64,000 bases of DNA. It comes from Reclinomonas americana ATCC 50394 (Eukaryota; Jakobida; Jakobea; Jakobida). The position numbers and the translations under genes are program-made. The DNA lies in the NCBI GenBank assembly GCA_048213135.1, contig PS015010.1, positions 1,612,001 to 1,676,000 on the forward strand, read 5' to 3'. Positions 56,845 to 64,000 of this stretch are shown piece by piece (position 1 is the first letter of the stretch; each line of letters starts with the position of its first letter). The notes beneath the pieces were generated by a model that saw only the letters and a program-made list of their open reading frames with translations, was not told the origin of the DNA and made no database searches.

Positions 56845-58944
56845 ATGCTTATGACTTATCGCTACTTTGTATTACTTGCCGCGTTCCTTTCATTTTCCGC
56901 CCGTTCCTGGTCGCAGTGTATGACCTATCCTGTTCCGTTTGAACAACGCGTCAGTAAATCCGTTTTCATAGTACAGGGCAAAGTCACCGCTCAGCATGGT
57001 TATATCGATGAGAAAACAGGCAATATTTACACACTGAACGAATTCACCGTAGCTGCCTGGCTAAAAGGTTACCAGCCCAAAGACAAAGTGTATGTGATCA
57101 CCGTAGGCGGTGTTGTGGGCAATAAAGCCATGCGTGCAGATCCTGCATTGGAATTGGACACTTATCACGAATACCTGCTGATGCTGGAAGCGGACAATAC
57201 AACCATTGGCGACAAAGCCTTCCGCGAACAGCATCCCGATGCTTTGCAGGCGCTTACTTATGCCGATGCGCAGGGATCGCTTACCAATGAAAGAAATTTT
57301 TACCACGACCTTCATTACCGTACACCGCAAACAGAGACCGCCCTATTCAGCAGGATTGCCGGGCTGACGGGGCAAACCGCCAAAACCCCGCAGGGACAGC
57401 CGTTCACGCCACGCAGTTCTTTCGCCCCGCCTCCCGTAGCGGATGTGATCACCAGTTTTTCGCCAACAACTTCTTATGCAGGAACGATAGTAACATCAGA
57501 TTACATTACCATCAGCGGCAATAGTTTCGGTGCGGCGGCTGGTACTGTTTTTTATACCAACGCCGATGATGGCGGCGCCACTTTTACATCGAGCGGTGTT
57601 GCAACAGATAATGTTTCCTGGTCGGCTACCAGCATTCAGAACAAGATAGCCGCCAGCGCGGGAACGGGCCCCATCAATGTAAATGGTGTCATGATATCAG
57701 GAACCAACCTTACCGTCGACTACGCCCATCTCAATATTAACAGTACATTCAGCGGCTTTAGTTTGAGTACCCGGCAGCGCTACTACCTTGTTAATAAGAA
57801 CGGCCTGGGTGGTTATACGTATACATACAATACTTCTTTCTATAGCAACACTGCAGCAGTAAATGCTTTTGAAAGAGCTTTACTCCTGTGGCGCTGCAGC
57901 AGTTTCATCAACTGGCGGACATCTTCCATTACCAGCGCGGTTTCCTCGTCGTCACTGGATGGCATCAACCTCATACTATTCGATGCCACCCTGCCTGCGG
58001 GCGTACTGGGAAGAGCAACCAGCCGGTTCAATGGTTCTTCATCAGCCGGCTGCACAATGGCCAATACAGTCTGGTGGCTCGATGAACTGGACATCCAGTT
58101 TTATCCCGATCCGCCTGTAACAGGATTTCCCTGGCAATTCGGGCCCGCATCACCATCCTTCTCTGAATATGATTTTGAATCCGTAGCCCTGCACGAACTT
58201 GGTCACCATCACGGCCTTGGCCACGTAATCAATACAGGCCTGGTCATGCATTTTTCGCTGGCCAATGGTGAAGAGAAACGAACCTTACATGCCACCGATA
58301 TTGCAGGCGGTTCCGCTAAAGTAGCCTACTCTTCTTCCCTGTGTTTTACGCCAGCAACCGTCATCGGGCCCATGAATGCACTTAATGCGGGCAACTGTAT
58401 TTTACCTATACAACTTATCGATTTTACCGGTGAACGAAAGAACAGTACCACCAACCAGTTGTATTGGAATACCGCCCAGGAAAGCAATAACAAAGGTTTT
58501 TATCTTGACAGGAGTACCGATGGCAACTTCTTCAGCAATATTGCATTTGTTGCGGGAGCAGGTAACAGTACGCAGCCCAGGAACTATACCTATATCGATG
58601 ATAAAGCAGGCTTCATTCCGCTGTACTACCGCCTGCGCCAGGTTGATCTCGATGGGCGGGAAAGATTTTCAAAGATCATTTACCTGCCGGGCGACCCCTC
58701 GGCAGACCGAAAAGTATGGACAGATGGTGACGGACAGTTCATTCGATTCTATAACAGTCCGCAGGTAACGAAGGCCGCCCGTTTTGAATTGTATGCCGCA
58801 TCGGGACAAATTGTTATTGCCCATTATCTCAGCAAAAACATTAAATCAATACCGGCAGGTCATTTGGCGAGAGGCGTATATTTCTACCGTCTTTTTACAG
58901 ATACAGAATCCCTGTCTGGCAAGTTGTTCCTTGGTGGTAAATAA
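56845..58944 (+). CDS. Secreted metzincin-like metalloprotease with IPT/TIG and T9SS domains
   Basis: A 699-residue exported protein. After the signal peptide (to SWSQ, about residue 23) comes a ~170-residue domain of tissue-inhibitor-like character (KSVFIVQGKVTAQHGYID), an IPT/TIG-type Ig domain (about 205-295; ITSFSPTTSYAGTIVTSDYITISGNSFGAAAGT) and a catalytic region with the extended zinc motif H450-E-L-G-H-H-H-G-L-G-H460 and a Met-turn methionine at 468, diagnostic of metzincins (matrixin-like). The C-terminus (about 510-699) contains the FN3-like LPIQLIDFTGERKNSTTNQLYWNTAQESNNKGFYLDRS and a T9SS sorting domain. It is probably a cell-surface or secreted protease; the substrate is unknown. 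Confidence 0.85.
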   Translation: MLMTYRYFVLLAAFLSFSARSWSQCMTYPVPFEQRVSKSVFIVQGKVTAQHGYIDEKTGNIYTLNEFTVAAWLKGYQPKDKVYVITVGGVVGNKAMRADPALELDTYHEYLLMLEADNTTIGDKAFREQHPDALQALTYADAQGSLTNERNFYHDLHYRTPQTETALFSRIAGLTGQTAKTPQGQPFTPRSSFAPPPVADVITSFSPTTSYAGTIVTSDYITISGNSFGAAAGTVFYTNADDGGATFTSSGVATDNVSWSATSIQNKIAASAGTGPINVNGVMISGTNLTVDYAHLNINSTFSGFSLSTRQRYYLVNKNGLGGYTYTYNTSFYSNTAAVNAFERALLLWRCSSFINWRTSSITSAVSSSSLDGINLILFDATLPAGVLGRATSRFNGSSSAGCTMANTVWWLDELDIQFYPDPPVTGFPWQFGPASPSFSEYDFESVALHELGHHHGLGHVINTGLVMHFSLANGEEKRTLHATDIAGGSAKVAYSSSLCFTPATVIGPMNALNAGNCILPIQLIDFTGERKNSTTNQLYWNTAQESNNKGFYLDRSTDGNFFSNIAFVAGAGNSTQPRNYTYIDDKAGFIPLYYRLRQVDLDGRERFSKIIYLPGDPSADRKVWTDGDGQFIRFYNSPQVTKAARFELYAASGQIVIAHYLSKNIKSIPAGHLARGVYFYRLFTDTESLSGKLFLGGK

Positions 58945-58994
58945 ATCCGCTACCGGCCATCACAATTATCAGGCAGCCTGCAACTGAAATGATT

Positions 58995-59020
58995 AGTTTA
59001 GTCCTGCACTACACTAAACT
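58995..59020. promoter_or_regulatory. Perfect 8-bp inverted repeat upstream of the second M1 gene
   Basis: AGTTTAGT (58995-59002), ten bases, ACTAAACT (59013-59020), ten bases before the ATG at 59030. It could be an operator for a dimeric regulator; there is no T-run. Confidence 0.4.
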
Positions 59021-59029
59021 TTCCTGCAT

Positions 59030-60620
59030 ATGCGCATTATTTTCTCTGCACTTTCCTGCTTTGTATTGTTATCTGCCCAAAGCCAGAACCTCATCAGCGG
59101 CGGACAACTGAAACCGCTGCAGGCCATTATGGATATACGTCATTATACTGTTGCACTGGATGCAGACCCGGTACAGCAAACCATTGGCGGAACTACAGAC
59201 ATCGATCTCATACTCTCAAAACCAACCGACACTTTACTGTTCAATCTTGTCGACCTGTATAAAGTAAGTAAAGTACTGGTGAACGGTAAACCACAAAGTT
59301 TTGATCATCATGATCACCTGCTATACATCATTTCAAAATCGCCATTCGCCGCACAGAAAACGACCGTAAGCATCAGTTACAGTGGCAAACCCGCCGTGGC
59401 TGCACGCCCGCCATGGGATGGCGGTTTTACCTGGTCAAAAGATCCCGCCGGCAACCCGTGGATAGCTGTTACCGACGAAGGCGAAGGCGCTACCATCCTC
59501 TTCCCCTGTAAAGACCATCCCAGCGATGAACCTAATGAAGGTGCCGACATGCTCATCACTGTACCCAAAGGATTGACAGCTGTTGGTCCCGGTTTATTAC
59601 AGGGCTCCAAAACCAAAGGCAACAAAACCACCTGGCACTGGAAAACACGTTATACCATCAACAATTACAGCATCCTCTTCAATGTGGGAAAATACAAACT
59701 GGTGAGCCGCCCTTACACTACCATAAATGGCAATAAAGTGCCGATGGATTTTTATGTGCTGGAGAGCAATGTTGCTAAAGCTGAACACCATCTCGATGTA
59801 CTCGAACGCAGCATCCGTGTACAGGAAAAATATTTTGGCGAATACCCGTTTGTAAAAGAGAAGATCGGTATTTGTGAAACACCGCACCTGGGCATGGAAC
59901 ATCAAACTATGAATGCCTATGGCAACAATTTCAAATACACCAAAGTAGGCGGCAATGATTTTGACTGGCTGATGCACCACGAGTTTGGCCATGAATGGTG
60001 GGCCAATAAGATCACCAACAAAGACTGGGCCCACTACTGGATACAGGAAGGCATTTGTGTTTTTGGCGATATGATGTTCATAAGGGAAGTGGAAGGTGAA
60101 GAAGCCTATCTCAAAAAAAATGCGCAGCAATATGCGTGGCTTCCAGAATCAGAAGCCTGTTGTAATGGGCGAAACGGTTACAGAAGATGAAGCTTATCAT
60201 CCCGATATTTACAATAAAGGCGCCTTCTTTATGCACAGCCTGCGTTTCATCATTAGCGACAGTATCTTCTTCCCTGCCCTGAAAGGCTTTGCCACAGATC
60301 CCCGGTTCACTTATGATAATATGGTGACCACCGATGACGTGGAAAAATATTTCAGCCAGGCAGCCGGCCGTAACCTGAAACCTTTCTTTGATTTCTTCCT
60401 GCGCACTGTGAACAAACTTGAAATACAGGTACGCCAGACCGGGGAGAGTAAGTACCAGGTAAAGTCACTCAACCTCGATATGACCGTTCCGTTACAGGTA
60501 ACTACCGACAAAGGTGTAAACACCATTCAGCTTGATAAAAAAGGAGTAACTGTTAACAGCGAAAGCATGCCACTAATCGACGTAAAAGGATACTACCTGA
60601 AGAAAGTGATCTATGAATAA
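59030..60620 (+). pseudogene. M1 family metallopeptidase broken by a +1 frameshift in an A8 tract
   Basis: Two overlapping frames make one M1 peptidase of about 530 residues. The first (59030-60190) has a signal peptide (to SAQSQ) and the zinc site H317-E-F-G-H321 with E340 (WIQEG), then runs into 23 out-of-frame residues. The second (in frame from about 60121 to 60620) continues with MRSNMRGFQNQKPVVMGE and the C-terminal domain. The switch falls at eight adenines (60113-60120); seven would restore one frame. It may be a true mutation, an assembly error or a slippery site. The missing C-terminal third would probably inactivate the first fragment. The Tat-aminotransferase gene follows by 15 bases. 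Confidence 0.85.
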
Positions 60621-60635
60621 ATAAAAATCATCCGT

Positions 60636-61742
60636 ATGACAACGAACAGGAGACACTGGTTAAAGCAAATAAGTCTTGGCATTGCCGGCCTGAGTTTAGC
60701 GCCCGTTCACAGTTTCGCGCTGCCGCCACAGGAAGGTAATTTGTCTTACGATCCCGGCGACGGACCGGTACGCCTCAGTTCGAATGAGAACCCCTATGGC
60801 CCTTCGCCCATGGCACGTAAAGCCATGGCGGAATACCTGAACAGCAGCAACCGGTATGGCTGGAAACTGGGTTCCGAACTGGTATCCGCCATCGCGAAGC
60901 TGGACAAAGTAAATGATGCTAATATCCTTCTCTCCGCCGGATCAACGGAAATACTGGAACTGGTGACATTGCTGGCCGCACAGCAAAAGGGAAGTTTTGT
61001 TTTAGCCGATCCCACTTTCCGTTCCTGGGTGAATACCGCTGAGAAACTGGGACTGGAAAAAATTGCCGTGCCACTTACAGCAGACAAACGCCACAACCTG
61101 GATGCCATGCGCAGGGCCATACGCCCCGACACGCGGATGGTATACGTGTGCAATCCCAACAACCCCACCGGTACCGTATGCGATCCCGCAGCGTTGCAAA
61201 CATTCATTAAAGAAGCCGCACAAAAAACACTGGTGCTGCTCGATGAAGCGTATATCCATTATTGCGGTCAGGCTTCACTCGCAACATTGGCCGCCACAAC
61301 TGAGAACATTGTAATCGCCAGGACCTTTTCCAAAGTGTACGGCCTTGCAGGGGCCAGGGTGGGTTATGCCATTGCGCACAACAATACCATGGACCGCTTA
61401 CTGAAACTGAAAGTATGGCCCAATGGCAGCCTGGCTACGGTATCTGTTGCCGCGGCCCTGGCCTCGCTGAAAGATGAAGCATTTGTAAAAGAGACCATTA
61501 CTTTAAACGAACAGGCGAAAAACTATACAGTTAAAGAATTGCAGAAGACAGGCATTACCTGCATCCCGTCACATACCAATTTCCTGTATTTTTCTTTAGC
61601 CAATTATAAGAATGATTTTTTTGCCAGCCTGAAAACCAATCGTGTTGAAGGAACGCGTATCATTGAAGAAGATGGCAAATGGTCGAGGATCACGATCGGA
61701 ACTATGGCTGAAATGGAACGTTTCATCCAATCCATTACCTGA
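60636..61742 (+). CDS. Tat-exported class I/II aminotransferase (HisC-like)
   Basis: A 368-residue PLP enzyme of fold type I. The N-terminus MTTNRRHWLKQISLGIAGLSLAPVHSFA looks like a twin-arginine signal (RRHWLK), so it is probably folded in the cytoplasm with its cofactor and then exported. Catalytic features: LSSNENPYGPSP, NPNNPTG (173-179), D203 in LLDEAY and the Schiff-base lysine K233 in TFSKVYGLAGARVGYA. The core resembles histidinol-phosphate aminotransferase, but an exported enzyme cannot serve cytoplasmic histidine synthesis, so the substrate is unknown. It lies 15 bases after the M1 peptidase gene, probably in one operon. Confidence 0.88.
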   Translation: MTTNRRHWLKQISLGIAGLSLAPVHSFALPPQEGNLSYDPGDGPVRLSSNENPYGPSPMARKAMAEYLNSSNRYGWKLGSELVSAIAKLDKVNDANILLSAGSTEILELVTLLAAQQKGSFVLADPTFRSWVNTAEKLGLEKIAVPLTADKRHNLDAMRRAIRPDTRMVYVCNPNNPTGTVCDPAALQTFIKEAAQKTLVLLDEAYIHYCGQASLATLAATTENIVIARTFSKVYGLAGARVGYAIAHNNTMDRLLKLKVWPNGSLATVSVAAALASLKDEAFVKETITLNEQAKNYTVKELQKTGITCIPSHTNFLYFSLANYKNDFFASLKTNRVEGTRIIEEDGKWSRITIGTMAEMERFIQSIT

Positions 61743-61744
61743 TT

Positions 61745-62902
61745 TTATTTGCCTTTGAACATACGCAACAACGCATCAAGCCCTTCGTTGGAATGCATCG
61801 AATCCGTTTGTTCCAACGTCATCCTTGCCGTTTCCGATGCCCGTTTCCGCATATGTTCTTCATAATGTTGTATGGCAGATAAGGCATCAGCTATTTCTCC
61901 ACCAGTAAGACATTCACTCAACTCCAATGCGTCCAGCATCGCCATGTTCACACCCTCACCTGCATAAGGAGGCATCAGGTGGGCGGCATCGCCAATAAGT
62001 GTTATATCAGGCCTGGATTCCCAGTTTTGGTCAAGCGGCATATAATATTGCGGCCGCGGAATAAAAGACACCCGGTTACCGGCAAACAATTCATTCCAGA
62101 TGATGTCCCATCCGGTAAAAGTTGCCGTGAACCAGTTGAGTACATCTTTCGGGTTATTGAAATTGACACCTCCTTCCTTTGCCCAGTTTTCCGGCGTGGC
62201 ACAACCGGTATAAAACGACAGGCTGCCATCACCCTTGGCACTAAGAATAAGTGTTTTCCCATCACCCAGGGCGAAAACTTTTCCTCCTTTTACCAGTTCC
62301 TGTAAACTGGGCGCATTAATGGCCGCATCATATATAGTGCCTTCAACAACGGTGATCCCGGAATAGATGGGTTTCAAAGGTGTAACAAAAGGACGTATTT
62401 TGGAATTGCCGCCATCGGCACCAATAACAAAATCAGCATAAGCGGTATGTTCGTCACTGCAATGTATGATCCATTGCTCATCTTCCTGTTCCAGTGCTAC
62501 GATATGACTGTTCCACCTGACGGTACCGGGCTGAAGTGAATCGAGTAATATGTCACGGAGGGGACCGCGGTCTATTTCCGGCCGAAAATATTCATTACCA
62601 AAGTCCTCTCCCGGCTTTTCTGCGTGATCATCGAGCAGGATGTCGCCGTGCTTATTTACGACACGCATTTTATCGGCACCCGGCCGGTATACCGCTTTGA
62701 AGGCGTCCAGCAACCCCGCCGCCCTGATAGCCGCCAGTCCTGATTCTTCATGAAGATCAAGTGTAGCGCCCTGTACCCTTACATGGCGGCCGGCATCCCT
62801 TTCATATACGGTTACATCAGCTCCTTTGATCTGTAAAAGACGGGCAAGTGTTAATCCTCCGGGACCGCCACCAATGATGGCGATCTTTTTTTCTGTTATC
62901 AT
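61745..62902 (-). CDS. TetX-like FAD-dependent monooxygenase
   Basis: A 385-residue class A flavin monooxygenase. The FAD motif IIGGGPGGLTLARLL is at 9-23, GATLDLHEESG near 45-55 resembles the arginine-free substrate edge of Tet(X)-type enzymes, the DG motif is IGADGGNSKIR and the GD motif is ITLIGDAAHLMPPYAGEGVN. Overall layout and length match Tet(X) and its environmental relatives, some of which inactivate tetracyclines and many of which do not; substrate cannot be called from sequence. The AraC-type regulator just upstream (29 bases) is on the same strand, so they are probably cotranscribed. Confidence 0.85.
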   Translation of the reverse strand: MITEKKIAIIGGGPGGLTLARLLQIKGADVTVYERDAGRHVRVQGATLDLHEESGLAAIRAAGLLDAFKAVYRPGADKMRVVNKHGDILLDDHAEKPGEDFGNEYFRPEIDRGPLRDILLDSLQPGTVRWNSHIVALEQEDEQWIIHCSDEHTAYADFVIGADGGNSKIRPFVTPLKPIYSGITVVEGTIYDAAINAPSLQELVKGGKVFALGDGKTLILSAKGDGSLSFYTGCATPENWAKEGGVNFNNPKDVLNWFTATFTGWDIIWNELFAGNRVSFIPRPQYYMPLDQNWESRPDITLIGDAAHLMPPYAGEGVNMAMLDALELSECLTGGEIADALSAIQHYEEHMRKRASETARMTLEQTDSMHSNEGLDALLRMFKGK

Positions 62903-62930
62903 GGTCGTATATTTTAATTACGACACAAAA

Positions 62931-63680
62931 TTATTCAGAGGAAAAAGAAGAGAATTGTATAAATCGGTCGTTTATATTACGGCTGAGTTCCCTGGGCACA
63001 ACACCTGACAATCTTTTTACTTCCCTGATAAAATGCGACTGGTCGGCAAAATCTTCCCTGGGAAAAAGTTTACCTTCTTTAATGTGCCCGAATGATGCCC
63101 GGAAGCGGAGAATACTGCTATAGGTTTTCAGTGGCACCCCAAACTGCTGGTTAAAGTACCGGTTGACCTGGCGGCTGCTCCAGAAGACTTTTTCCGATAA
63201 TTCTTTTACGGATAACGATCCGTTAGCAGCATACAGCAGGCGGAACAATTCCAGTTTGCGGTTGTCGGTATCGTTTGATAAACGTACAGTTATTGCTGAA
63301 GTGATCTTATCGCAGAACTGGTCAAAATGCTGCAGGTCGTTATCTGTGAATCCCCAGAAATTATTAGGCAGGTTTTTGCCGCTATCGGCAAGTGTGGCGA
63401 TATCTTCATGAAGGATATATTCCACCGCGGGTAATTTAAAGCTGGCCGCGAAAATAAGTGCGCCGGGTACAATAGAAGCTTCATCAGCCCTGGTACCTAA
63501 TCCAAGCAGGTTAACATGATAGGGTTGTGCGGATGAGCGGGAGAAAAAGAGGTCTACCCTTCCGTCGGGCAGTATGATCACCTCTTTGGTGCTGCCGGAT
63601 GTGTTGTGCAGCATCCAGAAACTATCAACATAATCGTGAAGCGGGTGACCGGCCGGGATAGTATGAATGACCAGTTCCAT
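62931..63680 (-). CDS. AraC family transcriptional regulator (DUF6597 type N-terminus)
   Basis: A 249-residue regulator. The N-terminal ~110 residues (PAGHPLHDYVDSFWMLHNTSGSTKEVIILPDGRVDLFFSR) match the cupin-like sensor domain seen in AraC proteins such as those paired with small hypothetical genes. The C-terminal part has two HTH motifs: NGSLSVKELSEKVFWSSRQVNRYFNQQFGVPLKTYSSILRFRASF and the FADQSHFIREVKRLSGVVPREL signature of AraC/XylS. It probably controls the adjoining monooxygenase and possibly the gene at 63689, in response to an unknown ligand. Confidence 0.9.
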   Translation of the reverse strand: MELVIHTIPAGHPLHDYVDSFWMLHNTSGSTKEVIILPDGRVDLFFSRSSAQPYHVNLLGLGTRADEASIVPGALIFAASFKLPAVEYILHEDIATLADSGKNLPNNFWGFTDNDLQHFDQFCDKITSAITVRLSNDTDNRKLELFRLLYAANGSLSVKELSEKVFWSSRQVNRYFNQQFGVPLKTYSSILRFRASFGHIKEGKLFPREDFADQSHFIREVKRLSGVVPRELSRNINDRFIQFSSFSSE

Positions 63681-63688
63681 AGAAAGAC

Positions 63689-64000
63689 TTAACGGATGAT
63701 GTCAATTTTAAAGTTCATGACAACCGGTGCAAAATTGGCTGATATTTCCGCGGTGTAGTTGTCGGCAGTAACTTCTTTTATGATCATTTTCAAAACATGC
63801 GTACCATCTCCCATAAGGGAGGGGTCGCCTTTGATCAGTTTCTCCGGTCTCAGTTCGCAGGTACAATCATCTGTCCATTTTACCGAAAAGACAACCTCAA
63901 AACCAATGTCATCATTCTTCTCTGTCTGTTTATCGGTCGTCCGGGTAATATAGGTGGTGCCCGTTTCTTTAGTATACATTTTAAACCGCCCTGTTTGTAC
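63689..64000 (-). CDS. Small conserved hypothetical protein, partial at window edge
   Basis: The frame is open to the right edge: upstream of the in-frame Met at 63979 it reads VQTGRFK, so the real start is probably outside the window. The visible ~103 residues contain TYITRTTDKQTEKNDDIGFEVVFSVKWTDDCTCELRPEKLIKGDPS, like a family of small Bacteroidota exported proteins (about 130-150 aa) that usually begin with a signal peptide and a CxxVRTGxF motif. Function unknown. It precedes the AraC gene by eight bases on the same strand. Confidence 0.6.
   Translation of the reverse strand, partial: VQTGRFKMYTKETGTTYITRTTDKQTEKNDDIGFEVVFSVKWTDDCTCELRPEKLIKGDPSLMGDGTHVLKMIIKEVTADNYTAEISANFAPVVMNFKIDIIR

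Noticed and set aside
1-64000. tRNA, rRNA, riboswitch, insertion sequence or prophage
   Set aside because: I looked for conserved tRNA arms, aptamer-like leaders, transposase or integrase motifs and phage structural genes and found none.

Overview
The window is a gene-dense stretch (about 59 protein genes, no RNA genes seen) of a Bacteroidota chromosome, most likely family Chitinophagaceae. Reasons: exported proteins with type IX secretion (T9SS) C-terminal domains, carboxypeptidase-like/TonB-type outer-membrane barrels, an S46 dipeptidyl-peptidase, DUF4197 and DUF6526-type proteins, the conserved miaB - sigma-54 activator - lptE - secG block, promoters of the Bacteroidota type (TTG then TAnnTTTG) and no usable Shine-Dalgarno sequences. 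I see no phage, transposase, integrase, CRISPR or rRNA/tRNA; the gene set looks chromosomal.

Layout. 1-6667 (mostly minus strand): CDF metal exporter (cut by the window edge), tex, an exonuclease/GIY-YIG fusion, DinB, LysE and YceI proteins. 6775-10558 (plus): a tightly overlapping four-gene operon of UbiA prenyltransferase, type III polyketide synthase, methyltransferase and FAD oxidoreductase, which looks like a phenolic-lipid/quinone (srs-like) pathway with an added prenylation step. 10642-19271: ATP-grasp protein, CCG-type Fe-S protein, outer-membrane barrel, M13 peptidase and small proteins. 19588-26912: housekeeping run miaB, sigma-54 activator, lptE, a helical protein, secG, mltG, yihY/brkB, thioredoxin-like. 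27140-31664: TlpA-like, lpdA, META lipoprotein, a large helical-repeat protein. 32148-39118: DUF4197, S46 peptidase, saccharopine-dehydrogenase-like, glutaminyl cyclase, methyltransferase, HU-like membrane protein. 39430-44170: outer-membrane barrel plus 1017-residue TPR protein operon. 44353-51583: DoxX, thioesterase, PBP4 (dacB), Uma2, cinA, a 2-oxoacid dehydrogenase E2. 51589-62902: VOC protein, three secreted metallopeptidases (two M1, one metzincin; one M1 is frameshifted), methyltransferase, HPP protein, Tat-type aminotransferase, TetX-like monooxygenase. 62931-64000: AraC regulator and a cut hypothetical gene.

The most striking feature that ordinary annotation does not explain is the intergenic DNA. 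Short degenerate tandem arrays with period 7 (AATTACG, TTTTGAC, TTGAATA, GGTATCC words) or 8 (GATTTGAA, ACATTTGC, CGCAAAGC words) abut or even write the stop codons of about sixteen genes, in a fixed orientation for the AATTACG type, often as inverted arms between convergent genes. A few octamer or heptamer arrays instead run into promoter boxes. Two further dispersed families occur: a GGGGTCT/AGACCCC hairpin element and a GTCATTCCGA/TCGGYATGAC element. Two genes (the M1 peptidase at 59030 and the TlpA-like gene at 27627) carry single-base frameshifts.
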